Origin: Streptomyces termitum | Lineage (GTDB): Bacteria > Actinomycetota > Actinomycetes > Streptomycetales > Streptomycetaceae | Direction: 5' to 3' | Length of the DNA stretch: 64,000 nucleotides | Assembly: GCF_014650175.1 (NCBI RefSeq) | Contig: NZ_BMUL01000001.1 | Span: 600,013 to 664,012, forward strand | Shown here: positions 34,885 through 44,008 of the stretch, one piece after another | Position numbering within the stretch: the stretch's first letter is position 1 | How the letters are laid out: every line of letters begins with the position of its first letter | Made by a program: the position numbers and the translations under genes | The notes under the pieces: generated by a model | Database searches by the model: none | What the model was told of the DNA's origin: nothing | Seen by the model: the letters and a program-made list of their open reading frames with translations, nothing else

Positions 34885-36465
34885 ATGGCGCGCGAGTCGG
34901 AGTCGGGACTGCCCGTCGAACCGGTCTACGGACCGGACGCCCTGACGGACTGGGACCCCGCCGAGAGACTGGGCGAGCCCGGCGCGTACCCCTTCACCCG
35001 GGGCGTCTACCCCACCATGTACACCGGCCGCCCCTGGACCGTGCGCCAGTACGCCGGCTTCGGCACCGCCGCCGAGTCGAACGCCCGCTACCAGCGGCTC
35101 ATCGAGAACGGCACCACCGGCCTCTCCGTCGCCTTCGACCTCCCCACCCAGATGGGATACGACTCCGACGCGCCGCTCGCGCACGGCGAGGTCGGCAAGG
35201 TCGGCGTCGCGATCGACTCCGTCGAGGACATGCGGGTCCTCTTCGACGGCATCCCGCTCGACCGGGTCTCCACCTCGATGACCATCAACGCCCCCGCCGC
35301 GCTGCTCCTGCTCATGTACCGGATCGTCGCCGAGGAACAGGGCGTCCCGGCGGAGAAGCTCACCGGCACCGTCCAGAACGACGTGCTCAAGGAGTACATC
35401 GCCCGCGGCACGTACATCTTCCCGCCGCGGCCCTCGCTCCGGCTGACCGCCGACATCTTCCGCTACTGCCGCGCCGAGATGCCGAAGTGGAACACCATCT
35501 CCATCTCCGGCTACCACATGGCCGAGGCCGGGGCCACGCCCGTGCAGGAGGTCGCCTTCACCCTCGCCGACGGCATCGCCTACGTCCGCACCGCCGTCGC
35601 CGCCGGCATGGACGTCGACGACTTCGCGCCCCGCCTCTCCTTCTTCTTCGTCGCCCGCACCACGCTCCTGGAGGAGGTCGCCAAGTTCCGCGCCGCCCGC
35701 CGGATCTGGGCCCGGGTGATGCGCGAGGAGTTCGGCGCGAAGGACCCGAAGTCGCTCATGCTCCGCTTCCACACCCAGACCGCGGGCGTCCAGCTCACCG
35801 CCCAGCAGCCCGAGGTCAACCTGGTCCGGGTCGCCGTGCAGGGCCTCGCCGCCGTCCTCGGCGGCACCCAGTCCCTGCACACCAACAGCTTCGACGAGGC
35901 CCTCGCCCTGCCCACCGAGAAGTCCGCCCGGCTCGCCCTGCGCACCCAGCAGGTCCTCGCCCACGAGACCGACGTGACCGCCACCGTCGACCCCTTCGCC
36001 GGCTCCTACGCGGTGGAGCGGATGACCGACGACGTCGAGGCGGCCGCCGTCGCCCTGATGGACCGGGTGGAGGAGATGGGCGGCGCGGTCCGCGCCATCG
36101 AACGCGGCTTCCAGAAGAGCGAGATCGAGCACTCCGCCTACCGGATCGCGCGGGAGACCGACTCCGGCGAGCGGGTCGTCGTCGGCGTCAACCGGTACGC
36201 GATCGACGTCGAGGAGCCCTACGAGCCGCTGCGCGTCGACCCGGCCGTCGAGGCCCGGCAGGCCGAGCGCCTCGCCCGGCTCCGCGCCTCCCGCGACGGG
36301 GCCGCCGTCACCACCGCCCTCGCCGCCCTCCGGCGGGCCGCCGCCGGCACCGACAACGTCCTCCCCCCGATGAAGACCGCCCTCGAAGCCCGCGCCACCG
36401 TCGGCGAGGTCTGCGACGCCCTGCGCGCGGTCTGGGGCACCCACACCCCCGGCGAGGCCCCCTGA
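34885..36465 (+). CDS. Methylmalonyl-CoA mutase-type large subunit without B12 domain
   Basis: 526 residues from ATG 34885. Barrel landmarks: [84 protein letters not shown] and [15 protein letters not shown]. These are the acyl-CoA and radical-chemistry regions of B12 acyl-CoA mutases. The protein ends where the C-terminal cobalamin-binding domain would start, so a separate small subunit is needed; none is encoded nearby. Substrate (methylmalonyl-, isobutyryl- or another acyl-CoA) cannot be assigned safely. Confidence 0.85.
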   Translation: MARESESGLPVEPVYGPDALTDWDPAERLGEPGAYPFTRGVYPTMYTGRPWTVRQYAGFGTAAESNARYQRLIENGTTGLSVAFDLPTQMGYDSDAPLAHGEVGKVGVAIDSVEDMRVLFDGIPLDRVSTSMTINAPAALLLLMYRIVAEEQGVPAEKLTGTVQNDVLKEYIARGTYIFPPRPSLRLTADIFRYCRAEMPKWNTISISGYHMAEAGATPVQEVAFTLADGIAYVRTAVAAGMDVDDFAPRLSFFFVARTTLLEEVAKFRAARRIWARVMREEFGAKDPKSLMLRFHTQTAGVQLTAQQPEVNLVRVAVQGLAAVLGGTQSLHTNSFDEALALPTEKSARLALRTQQVLAHETDVTATVDPFAGSYAVERMTDDVEAAAVALMDRVEEMGGAVRAIERGFQKSEIEHSAYRIARETDSGERVVVGVNRYAIDVEEPYEPLRVDPAVEARQAERLARLRASRDGAAVTTALAALRRAAAGTDNVLPPMKTALEARATVGEVCDALRAVWGTHTPGEAP

Positions 36466-36514
36466 TCCCGGGGACCGCGTCCGGCGACGGAGGTCACAGC
36501 GCGGAGTTCCGGCC

Positions 36515-37186
36515 ATGTGCGACACTCCGCCCATGCTGGGTGTCACCGATCTGCCGACCTATCTCGCCGGGCTCGTCCTCATCATCCTCCTGCCGGGGCC
36601 GAACTCCCTCTACGTGCTCTCCGTGGCCGCCCGCAAGGGCACCCGGACCGGCTACAAGGCCGCCGCCGGAGTCTTCACCGGCGACACGGTCCTGATGACC
36701 CTGGCCGCCCTCGGAGCCGCCTCCCTCCTCCAGACCACCCCGCTCCTCTTCACGGTGGTCAAGTACGCGGGCGCCGGCTACCTGGCCTGGATGGCGTACG
36801 GCATGCTCCGCTCCGCCCTCGCCCTGTGGCGCACCCGCCGCGAGCCCGCCGAGGCCGCCGCCGAGGCCGCCGAGGGCCCCGCCGAGCACCCGTACCGCCG
36901 CGCCCTCGTCATCAGCCTCTTCAACCCGAAGGCGATCCTCTTCCTGATCTCCTTCTTCGTGCAGTTCGTCGACCCCTCCTACGCCTACCCGGCGCTCTCC
37001 TTCCTGGTCCTCGGCACCCTGCTCCAGCTCGGCAGCTTCCTCTACCTCACCACCCTCATCTTCGGCGGCACCCGCCTCGCCACCGCCTTCCGCCGCCGCA
37101 AGCGCCTCTCCGCCGGCGCCACCTCCGCCGCCGGCGCCCTCTTCCTCGGCTTCGCCGTGAAGCTCTCCCTCAGCAGCGCCGCTTGA
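36515..37186 (+). CDS. LysE/RhtB-family amino-acid exporter (LeuE-like)
   Basis: 223 residues from ATG 36515 (GGAG nine bases upstream); ATG 36533 is an alternative. Six predicted membrane segments and the family signature LLPGPNSLYVLSVAARKGTRTGYKAAAGVFTGD split by membrane helices, then the second-half motif SLFNPKAILFLISFFVQFV. Length and sequence are nearest to LeuE leucine exporters, but specificity is not proven. It ends 37 bases before the MerR-type gene, which has its own promoter. Confidence 0.8.
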   Translation: MCDTPPMLGVTDLPTYLAGLVLIILLPGPNSLYVLSVAARKGTRTGYKAAAGVFTGDTVLMTLAALGAASLLQTTPLLFTVVKYAGAGYLAWMAYGMLRSALALWRTRREPAEAAAEAAEGPAEHPYRRALVISLFNPKAILFLISFFVQFVDPSYAYPALSFLVLGTLLQLGSFLYLTTLIFGGTRLATAFRRRKRLSAGATSAAGALFLGFAVKLSLSSAA

Positions 37187-37213
37187 CCCTCTCTCCGTGT
37201 CAGGGTCTTGAGT
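37183..37213 (+). promoter_or_regulatory. MerR-type promoter with 19-bp spacer
   Basis: TTGACC (37183-37188) and TTGAGT (37208-37213) are 19 bp apart, the overlong spacing used by MerR activators. The inverted repeat GACCCT (37185-37190) / AGGGTC (37202-37207) lies across the spacer. The -10 is ten bases before the ATG. Confidence 0.6.
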
Positions 37214-37223
37214 AAGGGGCGTC

Positions 37224-38045
37224 ATGTTCGCCATCGGAGACTTCGCCCGGCACGGGCGGGTGTCGGTCCGGATGCTGCGTCACTACGACGCCATCGGACT
37301 GCTGCGCCCGGCCCGGGTCGATCCGCACAGCGGGTACCGCTTCTACACGGCGGGCCAGCTCGCGCGGCTCAATCGCGTCATCGCGCTCAAGGAGCTCGGC
37401 TTCACCCTGGAACAGGTGGGGGCCATCCTCGGCGACGAGCTCGGCGCGGAGGAGCTGCGGGGGATGCTGCGGCTGCGGCAGGCCGAGCTGGAGACCGCGC
37501 TGCGCGAGGCGCGGGCGCGGCTCGCGCAGGTCGGTGCGAGGCTCCGTGCCATCGAGAGCGAGGGACGCATGTCCACGCAGGACGTCGTCGTCAAGAAGAT
37601 CCCCGCCGTCCGGATCGCGGAGCTGAGCGGCACCGCCTCCTCCTTCGGACCGGAGGACATCGGGCCGGTCATCGGGCCGCTGTACGGGGAGCTGTGCGGC
37701 CGTCTGGAGGCCGCCGGGGTCACCGGCTTCGGGCCGGGGATCGCGTACTACGAGGACGCGGGGCGCGGTGACGGGTCCGTCGTCGTGCACGCCGCGATGA
37801 CGGTGCCGGAGGGCACCGAGGCGGAGGGCGTGCGGGTGCACGTGCTCCCCGGGATCGAGGAGGCGGCGACCGTCGTCCACCGGGGTTCGATGGACGACGT
37901 CCTGCCGACCGCGCAGGCCCTCGCCTCCTGGATCGAGACCAACGGCTACGCCTCCGCCGGGTACGCCCGCGAGCTGTACCTGGAGTGCCCGGAGGACCCG
38001 GCCGGCTGGGTCGCGGAGATCCAGGAGCCGGTCGTCCGGGCCTGA
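37224..38045 (+). CDS. MerR-family regulator with GyrI-like effector domain
   Basis: 273 residues from ATG 37224. MerR winged helix: FAIGDFARHGRVSVRMLRHYDAIGLL, PHSGYRFYTAGQLARLNRV, then a dimerisation coiled coil (to ~residue 110). The C-terminal ~150 residues resemble the GyrI/AraC-effector ligand fold of BltR-type multidrug sensors (VVVKKIPAVRIAELSG ... YLECPEDPAGWVAEIQEPV). Its own upstream promoter has the MerR architecture, so it is probably autoregulated by distortion activation. Confidence 0.85.
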   Translation: MFAIGDFARHGRVSVRMLRHYDAIGLLRPARVDPHSGYRFYTAGQLARLNRVIALKELGFTLEQVGAILGDELGAEELRGMLRLRQAELETALREARARLAQVGARLRAIESEGRMSTQDVVVKKIPAVRIAELSGTASSFGPEDIGPVIGPLYGELCGRLEAAGVTGFGPGIAYYEDAGRGDGSVVVHAAMTVPEGTEAEGVRVHVLPGIEEAATVVHRGSMDDVLPTAQALASWIETNGYASAGYARELYLECPEDPAGWVAEIQEPVVRA

Positions 38046-38049
38046 GGCG

Positions 38050-39372
38050 CTACCGCCGCAGGGCCCTGCGCAGCCGCAGGGCCCTGCGGGCGAGCCTGCG
38101 GACGCCCGGGTGGCGGGGGACCGGGAGGCCGCCGGGGAGGCCGAGGACGGTGAGGCGGCGGCGGGTGAAGTGGTGCCGGGTGCGTTCCGCGTACGGCCCC
38201 GACAGGTGCCGTACCGCCGCCTCCCGCAGGTCCGGCCGGATCTTCGGCTGCATCGCGAAGCCGACCGCGGCCACCAGGTCGTCCAGCCGCTCCGGGTCGG
38301 TCACCGGCTCCTCGCCGCCCGGTTCGAGGGGCGGGACGACCGCGTCGACGACCGTGAGCGGGATCCGGTTGCTGTTCTGGAAGGGCGCGAGCCGCTGGAG
38401 CAGCTCCCGGGTGCCGACCCGGGCGACCGGCAGGCCGTAGAAGGTGAGGGCGGTCATCAGGGCCGTCGAGAAGCAGCCCACCACCAGTGCGGGCCGCAGT
38501 TCGCGGTAGAGGACCTCGGCGAGCACCGGCCGGTCCTCCACGGTCAGGGCGGCGCCGAGCCGCTCCGCCTCCTCGGCGAGCGAGCGGGTCCAGGAGTCGG
38601 GGGCGTTCGGGTGCGGCTTGAAGACGAGGGCGCGGTGGCCGCGGGCGACCGCGCCGCGCACCATCCGCAGGTGCAGCTCCTCCTCCTCGGCGGCGGTCAT
38701 CAGGTGCAGCGCGGCCAGGTACTGGCCGAGGAGCAGCGCGGGCCCGTCGCCGGGTTCCGTGGCGGGCGCAGGCGGGCCGGTGAGTTCCGCGACGGCCGCG
38801 GTGAACGCCTCCGCCGGGACGGTCTGCGCCACCGTCCCGAACTCGCCGAGCAGCAGCGGCCGGAGCCCCGGCACCAGGTCGAGGTGGAGGAGCCGGCCGG
38901 CCCGGCCGCCGATCATCGGGTCGATCTTGTTGCGGGTCGGCCCGTAGCTCATCAGCCCGTCCGCGTAGACGGTGATCTCCGCCTCGGGCAGCAGCTCGGC
39001 GAGGGCGAGGGCCGGGGTGACCTGGATGGACTCCACGACCAGTTCGACCCGGTCGTCGCCGAGCCGCCACAGCGTGTTCAGGTACCGCTGGAGCATCGGC
39101 AGGTCCTGGCCGCGCGGGGTCCAGCCGCCGGGGTGCAGCGGGGAGATCGTCTCGTTCCACGACAGCACCTCGTCGAAGCGGCCGCGGATCCGGTCGAAGC
39201 CCTCCGCCCGGTCGAAGGCCGGGGTGGTCTCGGGGACCGGCGCGTTGTGGGTGACGAGCAGCAGCCGCCGGTCGGCGGCGGCGAAGCGGCCGCTGTCCAG
39301 GGCGGCGGCCAGGGTGACGGCGCCGAACAGGGTGGAGGCGGCGAAGATCTGGGTGGTGCGGCGGGCGCTCAC
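38050..39372 (-). CDS. Polysialyltransferase-family glycosyltransferase
   Basis: 440 residues from GTG 39372, overlapping the upstream gene's stop as GTGA. Family features: TTQIFAASTLFGAVTLAAAL at the start, YADGLMSYGPTRNKI, LLGQYLAALHLMT, the FKPHPNAP motif (about residue 245) typical of bacterial polysialyltransferases, and CFSTALMTALTFYG. Likely polymerises a nonulosonic acid onto a surface glycan. Operon with the family-2 glycosyltransferase and head-to-head with the sialic-acid-type synthesis genes. Confidence 0.72.
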   Translation of the reverse strand: MSARRTTQIFAASTLFGAVTLAAALDSGRFAAADRRLLLVTHNAPVPETTPAFDRAEGFDRIRGRFDEVLSWNETISPLHPGGWTPRGQDLPMLQRYLNTLWRLGDDRVELVVESIQVTPALALAELLPEAEITVYADGLMSYGPTRNKIDPMIGGRAGRLLHLDLVPGLRPLLLGEFGTVAQTVPAEAFTAAVAELTGPPAPATEPGDGPALLLGQYLAALHLMTAAEEEELHLRMVRGAVARGHRALVFKPHPNAPDSWTRSLAEEAERLGAALTVEDRPVLAEVLYRELRPALVVGCFSTALMTALTFYGLPVARVGTRELLQRLAPFQNSNRIPLTVVDAVVPPLEPGGEEPVTDPERLDDLVAAVGFAMQPKIRPDLREAAVRHLSGPYAERTRHHFTRRRLTVLGLPGGLPVPRHPGVRRLARRALRLRRALRR

Positions 39373-40379
39373 GCGGCCACCTCCGGGGTGCCCGTGCCGC
39401 CGGGGCCGGCCGGTGGCGGGGCGGGCCGCCGCCTGCGCAGCCGGCGCAGCAGCGCGGCCCGGTCGCCGCCCATCGAGGCCAGCGCCTCGTCGAGGACCGG
39501 CTGCGGCATCCGGCGCAGCGCCCCCGCGCTCATCGCCTTGAGCCGCCGGGCCACCGCGGGTTCGAACTTCTGGAGGGTTCCGACGTGGTGCGCGATGACC
39601 GCGCAATAGGTGCGGACGGCTTTCGGGAGGAAATGCTCGGCGTCCTTGTCCCGCGCCGTCTCCTCGATCACCAGATCGAATGCGCGAATGAAATCCAATT
39701 GTCGTACGTCACCGATCTGTGTGAGCGAGTTCGGCACCCCGCGCCGGTAGAAGACACCGAATTCGCTGATCGCCGCGAAGGATTCCGCCTCGCGGTGCAG
39801 CCGCCAGATCCACGGCCGGTCCTCGGCGGTCCGCAGCCCGTCGGGGAAACGCAGCAGACCCCGGTCGAGGAGCCGCCGGTGGTAGATCCCGGCCCAGGCG
39901 TACGGGTAGTCGACGGAGGTGGTGCGGTGCGCGGGCAGGATCGCCCCGCGCGGGTCGAGGACCTCGGCGCGGCGCGGCACGGGCGCCCGGCGGACCGCGC
40001 GGGCGCGCCCGGTGACGGTGGTGTGGTCGGTGCGCAGGAAGTCGCAGCCGAGCTCCTCGGCGGCGGCGAGCAGCCGCCCGCAGTGGCCGGGGGCCAGCCA
40101 GTCGTCCCCGTCGAGGAAGGCGAGGTACGTGCCGCGGGCCGCGTCCAGACCGGTGTTGCGGGCGGTCGCCAGGCCCCCGTTGCGCTCGCGCCGGATCAGG
40201 ACGGCGCCGGGCAGGTCCCGCGCGGCGCGCTCCAGGATCTCGGGGGTGGCGTCGGAGGAGCAGTCGTCGACGAGGAGGAACTCGACGTCGTCGCGGGCGT
40301 TGGCGCGCAGACTGGCGAGGGTGTCGGGGGCGTATGTCTGCACGTTGAAGAACGGCACGACGACGGAGAGCTTGACCAC
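39369..40379 (-). CDS. Family-2 glycosyltransferase
   Basis: 336 residues from GTG 40379. GT-A fold signatures: LSVVVPFFNVQTYAPDTLAS, FLLVDDCSSDATPEIL, RNGGLATARNTGLDAARG and the DxD motif in LAFLDGDDWL (about residue 85). The C-terminal part carries TAEDRPWIWRLHREAESFA. Acceptor and sugar are unknown; its coupling (GTGA) to the polysialyltransferase gene places it in surface-glycan assembly. No ribosome site precedes the GTG; TAGCGT seven bases upstream suggests leaderless expression. Confidence 0.85.
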   Translation of the reverse strand: MVKLSVVVPFFNVQTYAPDTLASLRANARDDVEFLLVDDCSSDATPEILERAARDLPGAVLIRRERNGGLATARNTGLDAARGTYLAFLDGDDWLAPGHCGRLLAAAEELGCDFLRTDHTTVTGRARAVRRAPVPRRAEVLDPRGAILPAHRTTSVDYPYAWAGIYHRRLLDRGLLRFPDGLRTAEDRPWIWRLHREAESFAAISEFGVFYRRGVPNSLTQIGDVRQLDFIRAFDLVIEETARDKDAEHFLPKAVRTYCAVIAHHVGTLQKFEPAVARRLKAMSAGALRRMPQPVLDEALASMGGDRAALLRRLRRRRPAPPPAGPGGTGTPEVAA

Positions 40380-40386
40380 GCGGCCG

Positions 40387-40392
40387 ACGCTA
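40387..40392 (-). promoter_or_regulatory. -10-like TAGCGT before the GT2 start
   Basis: Minus strand CTAGCGTC with TAGCGT seven bases before the GTG at 40379; mirrored on the other side of the gap. Confidence 0.4.
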
Positions 40393-40585
40393 GGCGCCGC
40401 CCCGGCCACCTCGCCGACCGGCCGGGGGATTTCCGGTGAACACGAAGCGGCGGACTCCTTAACCGCCTTTACCCGAGGGGTTCCCGGGCCGTCCACCGGC
40501 TGAATCCCGGGCCGCTTCAACGCTCCGAGAGGTGCTGTTCACCGTTTGTTGCGATCGCGTTGGGCCGAAGACCCGAATGCCCTTC

Positions 40586-40591
40586 TAGCGT
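40586..40591 (+). promoter_or_regulatory. -10-like TAGCGT before the DUF6716-type gene
   Basis: CTAGCGTC again places TAGCGT exactly seven bases before a GTG (40599). No clear -35 is seen at either site. Confidence 0.4.
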
Positions 40592-40598
40592 CCTCGAC

Positions 40599-41897
40599 GT
40601 GCCAGCAAGTTCCCGTGAAACGGTACGGATCGCCGTACTCGCCGATTCCGACACCCGGTGGAAATGGGGTGCGCTCACCGCGCGCCGCATCACCGCCGGG
40701 GACGTCGAGCCCACCGGCTTCGTCCTGCGCGGCCGGGCCACTCCCACCGCCCGCCAGCTCGCCGAGACCGGGGCGGCGGCCGCCGCCCCGCGCGAGGTGA
40801 CCGGCGCGGAGTTCCTGCGCGCGGTGCGGGACGCGGAGGTGCGCGGCGAACGGTACGACGTGATCGTCCTCGCGCTGGTCGGCGGCACCGTCCGGGCCGT
40901 CCTCCAGGGCCTCGCCGACCTCGGCCTCGACCGCCGCCCGGTGATCGTCACCGGCTATGTCGGCGTCGTCTACGAGAAGCTGGCCGACGGACTGCTGCTG
41001 CGCCACGGCGCCGACGTGGTGCTCGCCAACTCCCGCCACGACGCGGACCGTTTCCGCGCCGTGTACGAAGGGGTGGGCGCCGGCGCCGAGTCGGTCGTCG
41101 AGGCCGCGCTGCCCTTCCTCGGCGGAGCCCCGTACCGGCCCGAACCCGGCCGCGACACCCTGGTGTTCGCCGCCCAGCCGTCGGTGCCCACCACCCGCGC
41201 CGAGCGCGCCTACGTCCTGGAGCGGCTGGTCCGGCACGCCCGGCTGCACCCCGGCCGCGAGGTCCTCCTCAAGCTCCGCTCCAAGCCCGGCGAGCACACC
41301 ACGCACCTGGAGGAGCACCCGTACCAGAAGCTGGTGCGCGGTCTGGAGCCGCCCGCCAACCTCCGCCTGGTCTACGGGCACATGGGCGAGGTCCTGGACC
41401 GCACCGACCTGCTGGTCACCGTCTCCTCCACGGCCGCCCTGGAGTCCCTGCACCGCCGGATCCCGACCGCGGTCCTCACCGACTGCGGCGTCCGCGAGGC
41501 CCACGGCAACCACCACTTCCTCGGCTCCGGCCTGCTCACCTCCTTCGACCGGCTCGACCGGGGCGAGGTCCCGGTCCCCGACGAGGCGTGGCTGGCCCGG
41601 CAGGGCGTCGCCGCCGGCGCGGGGGAGGGCTCGTACGACGCCGCCTTCGACGCCGCCCGCGCCCGGGTCGCCGACCTCCTCGCCCGGCCCGGACTGCCCC
41701 CGATCGCCCCCTACTACACGGCGGAGACGGCCGGCGGCTACCTGCCCGGCATCCTCGCCCGCCACCGCCTGGACGTCACCGCGCCGCCGGCCCGCGACAG
41801 CGGACTGCGCCGGATCGTCCGCGAGGCGGCGCGCGGCGCCTACCGCCACGGCGTCCAGCGCGTGGCCCCCGTCGTCCGACGCCTGGGAGAACTGTGA
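40599..41897 (+). CDS. DUF6716-type putative glycosyltransferase
   Basis: 432 residues from GTG 40599. From memory it fits the actinobacterial DUF6716 putative glycosyltransferases: VRIAVLADSDTRWKWGALTA at the start, a nucleotide-sugar-like FAAQPSVPTTRAERAYVLERL in the middle, and TVSSTAALESLHRRIPTAVL near residue 280, reminiscent of the C-terminal half of GT-B enzymes. It begins the synthesis operon and overlaps neuA by one base (TGATG). The transferred sugar is probably the nonulosonic acid activated by the next gene product. Confidence 0.6.
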   Translation: MPASSRETVRIAVLADSDTRWKWGALTARRITAGDVEPTGFVLRGRATPTARQLAETGAAAAAPREVTGAEFLRAVRDAEVRGERYDVIVLALVGGTVRAVLQGLADLGLDRRPVIVTGYVGVVYEKLADGLLLRHGADVVLANSRHDADRFRAVYEGVGAGAESVVEAALPFLGGAPYRPEPGRDTLVFAAQPSVPTTRAERAYVLERLVRHARLHPGREVLLKLRSKPGEHTTHLEEHPYQKLVRGLEPPANLRLVYGHMGEVLDRTDLLVTVSSTAALESLHRRIPTAVLTDCGVREAHGNHHFLGSGLLTSFDRLDRGEVPVPDEAWLARQGVAAGAGEGSYDAAFDAARARVADLLARPGLPPIAPYYTAETAGGYLPGILARHRLDVTAPPARDSGLRRIVREAARGAYRHGVQRVAPVVRRLGEL

Positions 41898-43105
41898 TGC
41901 CCGAGAAGCAGCCGATCACCCCCACCGTGCTCGCCGTCATCCCCGCCCGGGGCGGCTCCAAGGGCGTCCCCGCCAAGAACCTCGCCCCCGTCGCCGGGAT
42001 CCCGCTGGTCGGCCGGGCCGTCCGCGCCTGCCTCGGCGCGCCGGGCGTCACCGACGTCGTCGTCTCCACCGACGACGGGGCGATCGCCGCCGCCGCCCGC
42101 TCCTTCGGCGCCGGTGCCGTCCGGCGGCCCGCCGAGATCGCGGGCGACACCGCCACCAGCGAGTCCGCCGTCCGGCACGCCCTGGAGACCTTCGAGGCCG
42201 AGCACGGCCGCACCGTCGACGTGGTCCTCCTCGTCCAGTGCACCAGCCCCTTCCTCACGGCGGCCGAGGTCGCCGAGACCGCCGCCCGGGTCGCCTCCGG
42301 TGCCGCCGACACCGCCTTCACCGCCGCCCCCTCGCACGGCTTCCTGTGGAAGGAGGCGGCCGACGGCGCCACCGGCGTCAACCACGACAAGGCGCACCGG
42401 CCGCGCCGCCAGGACCGCGCGGCCGAATACCTGGAGACCGGCGCCGTCTACGCGATGGACGCGGCCGGCTTCCGCCGCCACGGGCACCGCTTCTTCGGCC
42501 GTACCGCGCTCGTCGTCACCGACCCGGCGCGCGCCTTGGAGATCGACGACCCGCACGACCTGGCCCGCGCCCAGGTCCTCGCCCCGCTCCTCGACACGCC
42601 GCTCACCCCGTCCCTCGCGGACGTCGACGCGGTCGTCCTCGACTTCGACGGCACCCAGACCGACGACCGGGTCCATCTCGACGCGGAGGGCCGCGAGTTC
42701 GTCTCCGCGCACCGCGGCGACGGCCTCGGCATCGCGGCCCTGCGCCGCGCCGGACTGCCCGTCCTCATCCTCTCCACCGAGCAGAACGCGGTCGTCGCCG
42801 CCCGCGCCCGCAAGCTGCGCATCCCCGTCCTGCACGGCATCGACCGCAAGGACCTCGCCCTCAAGGAGTGGTGCGAGGCCGAGGGGATCGACCCGGCGCG
42901 CGTCCTCTACGCCGGCAACGACGTCAACGACCTGCCCTGCTTCCACCTCGTCGGCTGGCCCGTCGCGGTGAGCAGCGCCCACGACTCCGTCCGGGCCGCG
43001 GCCCGCGCGGTCACCGTCACCCCGGGCGGCTTCGGAGCGATCCGCGAGATCGCCGCCTGGCTCCTCGGACCCGAGCTGAACACCCCCGCCCCGCCCAACC
43101 CGTAA
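41897..43105 (+). CDS. neuA: CMP-nonulosonate cytidylyltransferase fused to KdsC-like phosphatase
   Basis: 402 residues from ATG 41897. N-terminal cytidylyltransferase: VIPARGGSKGVPAKNLAPV (nucleotide loop), TSESAVRHALE, LLVQCTSPFLTAAEV, YLETGAVYAMD and LEIDDPHDLARA. From about residue 240 a HAD phosphatase of KdsC type follows: VVLDFDGTQTDD (nucleophile Asp), VLILSTEQNAVVAARA, and AGNDVNDLPCF. One chain would therefore dephosphorylate the 9-phosphate and activate the sugar acid with CTP. Known bacterial and animal CMP-sialate synthetases can carry such a domain. Ten bases before neuB. Confidence 0.85.
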   Translation: MPEKQPITPTVLAVIPARGGSKGVPAKNLAPVAGIPLVGRAVRACLGAPGVTDVVVSTDDGAIAAAARSFGAGAVRRPAEIAGDTATSESAVRHALETFEAEHGRTVDVVLLVQCTSPFLTAAEVAETAARVASGAADTAFTAAPSHGFLWKEAADGATGVNHDKAHRPRRQDRAAEYLETGAVYAMDAAGFRRHGHRFFGRTALVVTDPARALEIDDPHDLARAQVLAPLLDTPLTPSLADVDAVVLDFDGTQTDDRVHLDAEGREFVSAHRGDGLGIAALRRAGLPVLILSTEQNAVVAARARKLRIPVLHGIDRKDLALKEWCEAEGIDPARVLYAGNDVNDLPCFHLVGWPVAVSSAHDSVRAAARAVTVTPGGFGAIREIAAWLLGPELNTPAPPNP

Positions 43106-43114
43106 GGAAAGACC

Positions 43115-44008
43115 ATGAACTCCCGTCTGCGCACCCTCGGTTCCAAGACCGCCGGCCCCGGCCGGCCCGTCTACATCACGGGTGAGATCGGCATCAACCA
43201 CAACGGCGACCTCGACAACGCCCTCAAGCTGATCGACGTGGCCGCCGAGGCCGGCTGCGACGCCGTCAAGTTCCAGAAGCGCACCCCGGAGATCTGCACC
43301 CCGCGCGACCAGTGGGACATCGAGCGCGACACCCCCTGGGGCCGGATGACGTACATCGACTACCGCCACCGAGTGGAGTTCGGCGAGGACGAGTACCGCG
43401 CCATCTCCGAGCACTGCGCCGAGCGCGGCATCGACTGGTTCGCCTCCCCGTGGGACACCGAGGCCGTCGCCTTCCTGGAGAAGTTCGACGTCCCCGCCCA
43501 CAAGGTGGCCTCCGCCTCCCTCACCGACGACGAGCTGCTGCGCGAGCTGCGCGCCACAGGCCGCACCGTCATCCTCTCCACCGGCATGTCCACCCCGGCG
43601 CAGATCCGGCACGCCGTCGAGGTCCTCGGCAGCGCGAACATCCTGCTCTGCCACGCCACCTCCACCTACCCGGCCAAGGCCGAGGAGCTGAACCTGCGCG
43701 TCATCCAGACGCTCCAGGAGGAGTACCCGAACGTCCCGATCGGCTACTCCGGCCACGAGACCGGCCTCCAGACCACGCTGGCCGCCGTCGCCCTCGGCGC
43801 CGCCTTCGTCGAGCGCCACATCACCCTCGACCGCGCCATGTGGGGCTCGGACCAGGCCGCCTCGGTCGAGCCGCAGGGCCTGGAGCGCCTCGTCCGCGAC
43901 ATCCGCACCATCGAGGCGGCGCTCGGCGACGGCGTGAAGAAGGTCTACGAGTCGGAGCTCGGCCCGATGAAGAAGCTCCGCCGGGTCCAGGGGCTCGTCT
44001 CCGCATGA
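43115..44008 (+). CDS. neuB: Sialic-acid (nonulosonate) synthase, no C-terminal SAF domain
   Basis: 297 residues from ATG 43115 after TAAGGAAAG. NeuB barrel motifs: YITGEIGINHNGDLDNALKLIDVAAEAGCDAVKFQ split around residues 19-53, SPWDTEAVAFLEKFDVPAHKVAS, LSTGMST, LLCHATSTYPA, IGYSGHETG and VERHITLDRAMWGSDQAASVEP. Condenses phosphoenolpyruvate with a hexose or N-acylhexosamine (6-phosphate). The antifreeze-like SAF domain that normally completes NeuB is missing and no separate one is seen. Confidence 0.85.
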   Translation: MNSRLRTLGSKTAGPGRPVYITGEIGINHNGDLDNALKLIDVAAEAGCDAVKFQKRTPEICTPRDQWDIERDTPWGRMTYIDYRHRVEFGEDEYRAISEHCAERGIDWFASPWDTEAVAFLEKFDVPAHKVASASLTDDELLRELRATGRTVILSTGMSTPAQIRHAVEVLGSANILLCHATSTYPAKAEELNLRVIQTLQEEYPNVPIGYSGHETGLQTTLAAVALGAAFVERHITLDRAMWGSDQAASVEPQGLERLVRDIRTIEAALGDGVKKVYESELGPMKKLRRVQGLVSA

